This document shows positions 14,267-20,039 of a stretch of DNA of 20,039 bases, piece by piece. Made by a program: the position numbers and the translations under genes. Every line of letters starts with the position of its first letter. The first letter of the stretch is position 1. Below the pieces are notes generated by a model. It searched no databases and was not told the origin of the DNA. It saw only the letters and a program-made list of their open reading frames with translations. The DNA is from an uncultured Bacteroidota bacterium. Lineage in GTDB: Bacteria > Bacteroidota > Bacteroidia > Bacteroidales > SZUA-534. The stretch covers positions 1-20,039 of the forward strand of contig CALABN010000217.1 of assembly GCA_937885735.1 (NCBI GenBank), given 5' to 3'.

Positions 14267-16528
14267 TTACTTGATAACGTGTATTTTGCCAGCATCTTTC
14301 ACTGTGCCGTCAGCAGTGACGCATTGAATCAGGTAGATGCCCGTCTCGACACGCTTGCCGTCCATATTGCACACGTTCCAGATTGCCGACCCTCCGTTGC
14401 TCATTGTCTCATAGACAAGATTGCCGTACAAATCAGTTATTTTGACTACCGTTTCCGACATCAGTCCACGAATTGTGACATCGCCGTAGAAGTCAGGTTC
14501 CACAGGATTTGGAAATGCGTAAATGTTGGACAGGTCGGATTCTGGTTTGGTTGCCGAAATCCTGGCCGATTGCAGGCCCTTGTCGGTTATAATGTAGATG
14601 ATGCCGTTGTCGTTGTCGATGGCAAGCGAAAGGACATTGTTGGAGAACAACGGCGAGTTGGCCTTGTTGTAAACCGCATATTGCTTTGTCCCGTCAGGTG
14701 AAATGACGAAAATGCCACCATTGGCTGTGCCGAACCATTTGCGGTTTTTGTCGTCGATGGCAATAGTGTTCACTATTTCTGTCTTCAATAGTGGCTGATA
14801 TACTCCGTCTTCAATCATTTGCGGATAGCGCCCGTATATTGTTTGTCCTTGCAGAAGACGTTCTGGATGCTCATAAATGTAGACACCTTCATCGGTGGCA
14901 AACCAAATTGTTCCGTCTTTGTCTTCGGCAAAATCGTGAATGCCAGTGTTGAGGCTTTCTCCATCTTTGTCGTGCGGACTGAAGAATTTGTAGTCGTCGT
15001 CATTCTTGTTGTCGGGTGTGCCGTTGTCGTTCCAGGCGAGGATGCCCTCACTTTTGTTGGATGCCATCCATAAATCGTTGTTTTTTGTGCAAATCACCTT
15101 GCCTGTATATTTGCCTACCATATTGTTGCCGTATGCGTAACTGTGCCATTGTCCGTCAGTTGTGCGGACTGCGATTGGAAATTCAGAGAACGAACAAACG
15201 GCCCACAAGTTGCCGTTGTGGTCCATTGTACAGTGGCTTACAATGTCGCTGAGAATGCCATCGGTGCTTTCTGAAGTATGATATATGTATTCCCCGTTGT
15301 TGAATTCTATTAAGCCACATCTCCAAGAATTGATTATGTAATGGTCTTTACTTCCGAGAGATGTGAAGTTGATGATGTCACGACATTCTTTTAGCTTTGG
15401 TATTGTGTTTATGTCCGTTACTATCCATTCGCTCCCATTATATGTGTATATAAAAGCTCTTCGATATAGGTTGGCATTGGTGGTGGACATTCCACCAGGC
15501 GCAATCATTACCTGATCGTTTAGATAGCAGACATTGTAGAATAGGTTTTGATTAGGTCCATTAGGTGTGATTGCCTTTACGGCGTTTTCTTGGTATTTGA
15601 CAAGTCCGTATTTTGAATGTGCATACCACACAAAATCACCATCAGCGATACCAATTATGATGTTGTTGTCATTTCTGGTTATAATCGCATTTATGTTTTC
15701 GTCATATACGATCATTCCTGTTTTTGTACAAATGACCATTTTCCCATCATTGCTTGTCATTGATTTTATGTTTGGAATGCTGTCAATGACTGAAATCCAA
15801 TTCGTTCCGTCAAAAGAATATATTTTTGAATAGTCTTTGGTTCCTAGACTGCAAGCTATATAGAGTTTCCTGTTGAATTTGCATCCAGCATATGGTTGGG
15901 TGTCTTCTTCTGGAGGATTAATGTATTCCCAGTTTTTCAAGTCAGTCAGGAATGGATTGTCAATACTTCCTCTCATCGCTTTGTCCTCGGTGAATGCATA
16001 TAAGTAATCACCATCTTTGATGGAACTTAACACCTTGACGTATTTGTTGTTGTCTCCCAGTATGTAACTATCTATGAATTCCTTGCGTTTTATATTGATA
16101 GCCACAAGACCCAAGTTGCTTGACAAGTAAGCTGTATCGCCAACAATGTTAATGTGGTTGATGCATTTGTCGCTTGATATTTTTTTTTCTTTAAGGCCAC
16201 TTAGATTGTATATTTTCCCATTGCCATGCAATAAATCAATGTTGCCGTTATTGTATCCTATTACTACAATGTCGTGTTTGTCACTGTAGGCTATGCAACT
16301 TACTCCTGTTTCAGAAAGGCCTTCGATTGGGGTTATATGTTCGATTCTATTGTCTTCTTTGTCGTAACTGAACATACATTCTGTGGCGCAATATACTTTT
16401 GAATTGCTGACAGCAACTGATTTGCCATAGTTGTAACTCAGGTGGTCAAGCCAGGAATCTCTGACTATTTGCGCTTCAAGCGTCAGGGTTGCAAAAACGA
16501 ACAACAACACGCACGTCAATCTTGCCAT
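14267..16528 (-). CDS. porZ: PorZ, T9SS surface protein delivering anionic LPS, with C-terminal sorting domain
   Basis: PorZ is part of the T9SS attachment complex (PorU-V-Q-Z) on the outer-membrane surface and supplies anionic LPS to the PorU sortase, which joins it to secreted cargo. The 753-residue length is close to the 776 of the Porphyromonas protein. A signal peptide (1-19, ending LEA) is followed by DSWLDHLSYNYGKSVAVS, typical of the PorZ N-terminus. Two beta-propeller regions follow, with repeated blades such as NGNIDLLHGNGKIYNLSGLK, GTIWFATDEGVYIYE and NRKWFGTANGGIFVIS. The last 86 residues (668-753) are a type A T9SS C-terminal domain: YAFPNPV, VKITDLYGNLVYE, GIYLIQCVTADG, KIHVIK. 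So it is itself exported by T9SS. recO follows one base after its stop codon, so it is the first gene of a porZ-recO operon. The N-terminal two thirds looks more AT-rich than the C-terminal third. Confidence 0.93.
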   Translation of the reverse strand: MARLTCVLLFVFATLTLEAQIVRDSWLDHLSYNYGKSVAVSNSKVYCATECMFSYDKEDNRIEHITPIEGLSETGVSCIAYSDKHDIVVIGYNNGNIDLLHGNGKIYNLSGLKEKKISSDKCINHINIVGDTAYLSSNLGLVAINIKRKEFIDSYILGDNNKYVKVLSSIKDGDYLYAFTEDKAMRGSIDNPFLTDLKNWEYINPPEEDTQPYAGCKFNRKLYIACSLGTKDYSKIYSFDGTNWISVIDSIPNIKSMTSNDGKMVICTKTGMIVYDENINAIITRNDNNIIIGIADGDFVWYAHSKYGLVKYQENAVKAITPNGPNQNLFYNVCYLNDQVMIAPGGMSTTNANLYRRAFIYTYNGSEWIVTDINTIPKLKECRDIINFTSLGSKDHYIINSWRCGLIEFNNGEYIYHTSESTDGILSDIVSHCTMDHNGNLWAVCSFSEFPIAVRTTDGQWHSYAYGNNMVGKYTGKVICTKNNDLWMASNKSEGILAWNDNGTPDNKNDDDYKFFSPHDKDGESLNTGIHDFAEDKDGTIWFATDEGVYIYEHPERLLQGQTIYGRYPQMIEDGVYQPLLKTEIVNTIAIDDKNRKWFGTANGGIFVISPDGTKQYAVYNKANSPLFSNNVLSLAIDNDNGIIYIITDKGLQSARISATKPESDLSNIYAFPNPVEPDFYGDVTIRGLMSETVVKITDLYGNLVYETMSNGGSAIWNVCNMDGKRVETGIYLIQCVTADGTVKDAGKIHVIK

Positions 16529-16553
16529 AAGGATTTTTTTTATGTTTGTCGGC

Positions 16554-16561
16554 CAAAGATA
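16554..16561 (-). promoter_or_regulatory. Putative -7 box for porZ-recO
   Basis: The minus strand reads TATCTTTG, an exact TAnnTTTG match 25 bases before the porZ ATG. A TTTC lies 22 bases upstream, in place of a -33 TTTG. Confidence 0.55.
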
Positions 16562-16567
16562 GAAAGA

Positions 16568-16615
16568 TTTAGGAATTAGTTCCGAAAGCTTTCGGGTTTA
16601 GAAATTAGGATTTTG
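16568..16615. repeat. 14-base perfect palindrome inside TTAGGAATTAG-type repeats upstream of yidD and porZ
   Basis: CCGAAAGCTTTCGG (16582-16595) is a perfect palindrome in the divergent region between porZ and yidD. It is flanked by TTTAGGAATTAG (16567-16578) and TTTAGAAATTAGGATTTT (16597-16614), near copies of each other and of the manA-recO gap sequence. It may be an operator or a small dispersed repeat. Confidence 0.45.
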
Positions 16616-16633
16616 GAATTTGAAACTTATAAT

Positions 16634-16897
16634 ATGCTTGGACGCATCATCTCAATATTGCTGATAATCCCCATAAAGATATACCAGTTGGCGATATCGC
16701 CACTGTTGCCTAACAGTTGCAGGTTCACGCCAACGTGCTCTGCGTATGCCATTGAAGCGCTCAAGGTTCATGGTCCTATTATTGGCCTGTGGCTTATTGT
16801 CAGACGCATAGTGAGATGCAATCCGTGGGGCGGACATGGCTACGACCCTGTTCCACCTCGACATTGGTGGAAAAACACTACGAAGAAACAACCTTGA
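16634..16897 (+). CDS. yidD: YidD, membrane protein insertion efficiency factor
   Basis: YidD is a small inner-membrane-associated protein that helps YidC-dependent insertion of membrane proteins. From the ATG at 16634 it has 87 residues, normal for the family; a TTG seven codons upstream is not needed. The N-terminal hydrophobic/amphipathic helix ([18 protein letters not shown]) is followed by the family signature [19 protein letters not shown] with conserved cysteines, then [16 protein letters not shown], which is nearly invariant. In many bacteria yidD lies between rnpA and yidC, but here it stands alone, divergent from porZ and followed by a separately promoted gene. That isolation is frequent in Bacteroidetes and does not weaken the identification. 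Confidence 0.95.
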   Translation: MLGRIISILLIIPIKIYQLAISPLLPNSCRFTPTCSAYAIEALKVHGPIIGLWLIVRRIVRCNPWGGHGYDPVPPRHWWKNTTKKQP

Positions 16898-16972
16898 TAT
16901 CAGCCTTGAATATTAACATTGTCGGGTTGATAACAAACAGATAGGCGCATCTGCAGTCGAACCTTTTCACTT

Positions 16973-16980
16973 TAGTTTTG
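16973..16980 (+). promoter_or_regulatory. Putative -7 box for the Gfo/Idh-like gene
   Basis: TAGTTTTG matches TAnnTTTG, 20 bases before the ATG at 17001. The rest of the 103-base gap after yidD shows nothing else. Confidence 0.5.
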
Positions 16981-17000
16981 TGTAAATCGTTTTACTGAAT

Positions 17001-17900
17001 ATGCTGAACATCGGGATAGTAGGTTTACGCAACGCAAAAGTCTATATTGAAACACTGGAACATTTCCCTTCGCTATGCTTTAAGGGAATATATGACCCGT
17101 GTCTTCTCATGGACCGTTTCGGCAACTACGATTTCAATGTCTTTCAGTCGTTTGGCGAACTTTGCAGTGAGTGCCACGCCGTGGTGTTTTCCATCGACGA
17201 CAACCTGTATATGCCACTCATAAGCGAGGCCGTGCGACATTCACTCGATGTTTTCATCAACGGTGTGCATAATTTCGAAGTGACCGAATTGCAGTCGCTG
17301 TTGCGGTTGCGTGACGAGGCTGGCACAATAGTCCACGTTGGGCATCCATTGATTTATTCAGACATATTCCAAACCATCAGACGGCATTGCGGGCATCCGC
17401 TTGACATGGAATGCAAGGTGATTAAAAACGACAAAATGGGGCTTTTGCCGTTGGCATACACCGAATTGTGCCTGATGCTCGCACTGGTCAAGACGACTGT
17501 CCACAAGGTGTCGGTAAATGTGTATTCAAGTTTCAGCAGTGTCCCTGACACTTTACGCATCCGCCTCGATTTTGACAACGGGGCCGTAGGCAATGTGTGT
17601 GTCTGCCAATACGGACAATCGCAGGAACATAGCATCAAGGTGTTGGGCTACAATAGCATAGTTGAAGTTGATTTGTTGCATCGGCAAATGGTTGAAACCA
17701 ACAGCGATAATCCTGATGAGCCTATCAGACAAAAACTCAAGACCTTTGGCAAGACAGTGGAGCAGATGCAGATTAATGCATTCTGTACCTGTATGATGGG
17801 TGGCTCGGTTGTCCATAATAGCCTTGAAAATGAGATACGCACACATTTGGCATTCGCACGTATAAACGAGAAGGTGCGTGTCAATTTCAATGTGTTTTAG
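17001..17900 (+). CDS. Degenerate Gfo/Idh/MocA-like protein, probably not an active dehydrogenase
   Basis: The 299-residue protein has the layout of a Gfo/Idh/MocA oxidoreductase: an N-terminal Rossmann-like half (MLNIGIVGLRNAKVYIETL, then AVVFSIDDNLYMPLISEAVRHSLDVFING) and a C-terminal beta-rich half with TLRIRLDFDNGAVGNVCV and SIKVLGYNSIVEVD. HVGHPLIYSDIFQTIRR (112-128) corresponds to the usual QVGF.RRF.P segment. Key features of active members are missing. The dinucleotide loop reads GLRNAK instead of GxGxxG/A, the EKP lysine motif is replaced by FINGVHN (85-91), and the catalytic Asp-x3-His region reads LAYTELCLML (151-160). It may bind a sugar nucleotide or a partner rather than do redox chemistry. 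It precedes the hexose-1-phosphate transferase by 190 bases on the same strand. Family likely, activity doubtful. Confidence 0.7.
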   Translation: MLNIGIVGLRNAKVYIETLEHFPSLCFKGIYDPCLLMDRFGNYDFNVFQSFGELCSECHAVVFSIDDNLYMPLISEAVRHSLDVFINGVHNFEVTELQSLLRLRDEAGTIVHVGHPLIYSDIFQTIRRHCGHPLDMECKVIKNDKMGLLPLAYTELCLMLALVKTTVHKVSVNVYSSFSSVPDTLRIRLDFDNGAVGNVCVCQYGQSQEHSIKVLGYNSIVEVDLLHRQMVETNSDNPDEPIRQKLKTFGKTVEQMQINAFCTCMMGGSVVHNSLENEIRTHLAFARINEKVRVNFNVF

Positions 17901-18090
17901 ACGGATGCCTTGATTCCCTTGTACTTCGATTTTTGTTTTCCGCAGAGTGGATTTAGATTGGTTTTTCGTGCCCTTTAATGAAAAATCTTTCTTCCTTTGC
18001 AATATCAAAACGGTAGTGTTCGTTATGATAATGGTTGGTGAGTGTGACACCGCTGTTTTTTACATTGTTTAGGCGACTAACAATAACAAA

Positions 18091-19515
18091 ATGAAAGAGA
18101 AACAACCTCGTTTGCAGGTAGCAAAATATTTGATTCTCGACTATTTGTCGGCATTGGTGGCGTGGCTTCTTCTGTTTGTTTATCGCAAGAAGATTGTCAT
18201 TGTCGGCATCACCAACATTGAAATCATCACGGCAGGCGAGGATACTATGATTCTTGGAATGATTTTCATTCCTCTTTCCTGGCTTTTGCTCTATTATATT
18301 GCTGGCGAATATCACAAAATATATCACAAGTCGAGGTTGAAGGAATTTGGCCAGACACTGTTCCTTAGCATTTTGGGCGTGTTGCTCATCTTCTTCGCCT
18401 TTATGCTCGACGACGACATCGTCACATACCGTAATTATTACAAGTCGTTCCTTTACCTGTTGTGTTGCCACTTTGGACTCACATACGCTTGCCGTCTGTT
18501 CCTTACAAGCGCTACCGCAAGGAGAATTCAGAACCGCGAGATAGGTTTCCGCACACTCATCATTGGCAGTGGCGAACAGGCTCTGAAACTATATCAGGAT
18601 ATCACGGGCAAGCCGAAATCGGCAGGCGACCATTTTGTCGGGTACGTGACCGTTGACGGTTGCCACGAATCACTTTTGGCACCATATCTGCCTTGTGCTG
18701 GCAGTTTCGACAATCTTATGGATATAATCAATTCTCAAAAGATAGAAGGCGTGATTATAGCCATTGAACCATACGAAAAAGACAAGATTCAGGAAATAGT
18801 CATCAAGGTCAAGTCGACCGATGCAACAATTCGCACCGTGCCCGATATGCTGGCCATTATTTCCGGTAATGTACGTATGTCGTCAATCTTTGGAGTTCCG
18901 CTCGTCGAGTTGTCGCACGATACTATGCCCGCTTGGCAGGCAAACGTCAAGCGCATTATGGACGTGGTGGTGTCGGCCGTCGCAATCATATTGTTGATGC
19001 CTGTCTATCTGACAATTGCATTCTGTGTAAAAATATCGTCTAACGGCCCTATATTCTATTGTCAGGAGCGCATAGGCCGTTACGGAAAGCCGTTCAAGAT
19101 AATCAAGTTCCGCACAATGTATGTTGATGCCGAAAAATACGGTCCTGCACTTTCAAGCGATGGTGACCCGCGCATCACTATAGTTGGACGGTTTATGCGC
19201 AAGGTCCGTTTCGATGAGTTGCCACAATTCTTCAACGTGCTTCGTGGCGACATGTCGTTGGTAGGGCCACGTCCTGAACGGGCATTTTACATAGAACAGA
19301 TAGTGCAGAAAGCCCCGCATTACTACACTGTTTTCAAGGTTCGTCCTGGAATAACATCGTGGGGACAGGTCAAGTACGGTTACGCCGAAAATGTCGATGA
19401 AATGGTCGACCGTCTTAAATACGACATTATCTATCTTGAGAATATGTCGCTCTATCTCGATATTAAAATTTTGATTTACACCATTAAAACCGTTCTTGAG
19501 GGAAGCGGGAAATAA
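18091..19515 (+). CDS. Polyisoprenyl-phosphate hexose-1-phosphate transferase (WbaP/undecaprenyl-phosphate sugar transferase family)
   Basis: These enzymes start surface glycans by moving a sugar 1-phosphate from a nucleotide sugar to undecaprenyl phosphate. The 474-residue protein has four N-terminal membrane helices (about 12-31, 52-70, 86-105, 119-138), a CoA_binding_3/Rossmann-like domain (~150-275, with RTLIIGSGEQA and GVIIAIEP), then the catalytic domain after a fifth membrane-associated helix (287-312). The catalytic signatures are KRIMDVVVS (287-295), GPIFYCQERIGRYGKPFKI (319-337), KFRTMYVDAE (339-348), the Asp-Glu pair in FDELPQF (Asp375-Glu376), GDMSLVGPRPE (386-396) and RPGITSWGQV (418-427). 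The sugar is not predictable. In Porphyromonas a WbaP-type enzyme is needed for anionic LPS; with porZ nearby a similar role is possible but not shown. A terminator lies 110 bases downstream. Confidence 0.93.
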   Translation: MKEKQPRLQVAKYLILDYLSALVAWLLLFVYRKKIVIVGITNIEIITAGEDTMILGMIFIPLSWLLLYYIAGEYHKIYHKSRLKEFGQTLFLSILGVLLIFFAFMLDDDIVTYRNYYKSFLYLLCCHFGLTYACRLFLTSATARRIQNREIGFRTLIIGSGEQALKLYQDITGKPKSAGDHFVGYVTVDGCHESLLAPYLPCAGSFDNLMDIINSQKIEGVIIAIEPYEKDKIQEIVIKVKSTDATIRTVPDMLAIISGNVRMSSIFGVPLVELSHDTMPAWQANVKRIMDVVVSAVAIILLMPVYLTIAFCVKISSNGPIFYCQERIGRYGKPFKIIKFRTMYVDAEKYGPALSSDGDPRITIVGRFMRKVRFDELPQFFNVLRGDMSLVGPRPERAFYIEQIVQKAPHYYTVFKVRPGITSWGQVKYGYAENVDEMVDRLKYDIIYLENMSLYLDIKILIYTIKTVLEGSGK

Positions 19516-19528
19516 TAAGTGTTTGTTT

Positions 19529-19615
19529 ATGGAACACGCACTCAAATCCAGTTCGATGAGTGCGATTGCCAAATTTCAGGGGAATTCCAGTAAATTGCTT
19601 TTGTGGCGATTATAA
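19529..19615 (+). other. Possible 28-codon ORF with a hairpin, 3' of the transferase gene
   Basis: An ATG at 19529 opens 28 codons (MEHALKSSSMSAIAKF...) ending in TAA at 19613-19615, ten bases before a terminator stem. Within it CGCACTC (19537-19543) and GAGTGCG (19558-19564) are a perfect 7-bp inverted repeat with a 14-base loop. It may be a small protein, a 3'-UTR RNA or chance; no membrane helix or known motif is seen. Confidence 0.2.
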
Positions 19616-19625
19616 AGATTAAAGG

Positions 19626-19657
19626 CTCGTTTGCCATTTGGTAGACGAGTTTTTTTT
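19626..19657 (+). terminator. Rho-independent terminator after the hexose-1-phosphate transferase gene
   Basis: CTCGT (19626-19630) pairs with ACGAG (19645-19649), with further pairing TGCC/GGTA inside, and is followed by an eight-T run (19650-19657). Confidence 0.85.
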
Positions 19658-19667
19658 ATGGACAGAC

Positions 19668-19698
19668 AAAAAAAGCCCGCAAGCCTAAACTTGCGAGC
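19668..19698 (-). terminator. Rho-independent terminator of the partial gene at the right edge
   Basis: On the minus strand GCTCGCAAG (19698-19690) pairs with CTTGCGGGC (19683-19675), one G-T pair, 6-base loop, then a seven-T run (19674-19668). It lies about 100 bases after the stop codon at 19795 and faces the plus-strand terminator at 19626-19657. Confidence 0.8.
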
Positions 19699-19794
19699 CT
19701 TCAAATTATTAACCGTTAATACGTGAAGAAGTTGTTCCCCAAAAGTAGTAAAATCCACCAATCACGCAAATCCGTATCCGTAAAAAACTTAATT

Positions 19795-20039
19795 CTACAT
19801 TCCCGAATCCTGAATATTCGTCGTCATTCTGTCTTCGTTCATTCTGCTCATATATTGCTGAATGATAGCCTTTAGTTCGGTTTCCATTTTTTCTTGGCAG
19901 TCAACTTTCCCAATTAGGTTTTCGGTAAGAAGAATGTCGTCGAGAGCGTATATTGCTTTAGTTGAGGTGCCGTCGAACTGAATGAAATAGCCGTATTTCA
20001 CCATTTGGTAAATGCCGTTGTAGTAACTGACGGCGAAAG
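19795..20039 (-). CDS. Unrecognised protein, C-terminal part only (cut by the window edge)
   Basis: The reading frame is open from the right edge of the window to a TAG at 19795-19797, giving 80 complete codons; an internal Met is present but the frame continues upstream (FAVSYYNGIYQMVKYGYFIQ...), so the true start lies outside. The visible part has an aromatic-rich beginning, then EKMETELKAIIQQYMSRMNE, which is probably an alpha helix, and a polar tail ending NIQDSGM. No signal, membrane helix or known motif is seen. The terminator on the same strand downstream supports a real expressed gene. I do not recognise the family. Confidence 0.6.
   Translation of the reverse strand, partial: FAVSYYNGIYQMVKYGYFIQFDGTSTKAIYALDDILLTENLIGKVDCQEKMETELKAIIQQYMSRMNEDRMTTNIQDSGM

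Noticed and set aside
18037..18062. Terminator for the Gfo/Idh-like gene
   Set aside because: Only a 4-bp stem (GGTG/CACC) with a T-run that starts after a four-base gap; too weak, and 137 bases from the stop codon.
17553..18471. Long minus-strand frames spanning the gap between the Gfo-like and transferase genes
   Set aside because: They overlap two well-supported plus-strand genes and show no domain signature or -7 box; the 190-base gap holds nothing else I can support.
1..20039. CRISPR array, toxin-antitoxin pair, phage or defence island
   Set aside because: No regularly spaced repeats, Cas-like proteins, integrases, transposases or paired small genes were found on either strand.

Overview
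Nearly all of this window (about 480 to the right edge) reads as chromosome of a member of the Bacteroidetes, most likely order Bacteroidales. Three things support this. First, type IX secretion system (T9SS) genes: a PorV C-terminus and a full PorZ. Second, ten of the gene starts (plus a tRNA promoter) have a Bacteroidetes-type -7 box (TAnnTTTG), 20-37 bases upstream of the start codon for the protein genes, and no obvious Shine-Dalgarno. Third, Bacteroidetes-style lipoproteins. The first ~460 bases look foreign: GC-rich, clostridial-looking codon use, an NlpC/P60 peptidase and its terminator. They abut a PorV gene that has lost its 5' part, so a contig chimera is the simplest explanation.

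Layout: 3-407 NlpC/P60 hydrolase (+). 482-673 porV 3' remnant (+). 810-1289 ispF (+). 1389-2699 CoA-transferase (-). 2940-3848 PepSY-like lipoprotein (-). 3974-4046 initiator tRNA-Met (-). 4201-4668 SPOR-domain protein (-). 4893-5939 thiL (+). 5997-6992 gpsA and 6997-8343 pgi, an operon (+). 8443-9561 CobW-type GTPase (-). 9843-11261 MltF-like lipoprotein (+). 11321-12445 GT2 glycosyltransferase (+). 12525-13514 manA (+). 13540-14265 recO and 14267-16528 porZ, an operon (-). 16634-16897 yidD (+). 17001-17900 degenerate Gfo/Idh/MocA-like protein (+). 18091-19515 polyisoprenyl-phosphate hexose-1-phosphate transferase (+). 19795 to the right edge, a partial unknown gene (-).

How the genes relate: most are housekeeping (isoprenoid precursors, thiamine diphosphate, glycerol-3-phosphate, glycolysis, DNA repair, peptidoglycan turnover). 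The accessory theme is the cell surface. PorV and PorZ belong to the T9SS attachment complex that anchors cargo to anionic LPS. The hexose-1-phosphate transferase is of the family that starts such glycans, and manA and the GT2 enzyme feed or extend surface glycans. I found no CRISPR array, insertion sequence, phage or convincing new defence system. The most unusual items are the junction near 410-481, the Gfo/Idh-like protein that has lost its catalytic signatures next to the glycan-initiating enzyme, and the 1-base porZ-recO coupling.
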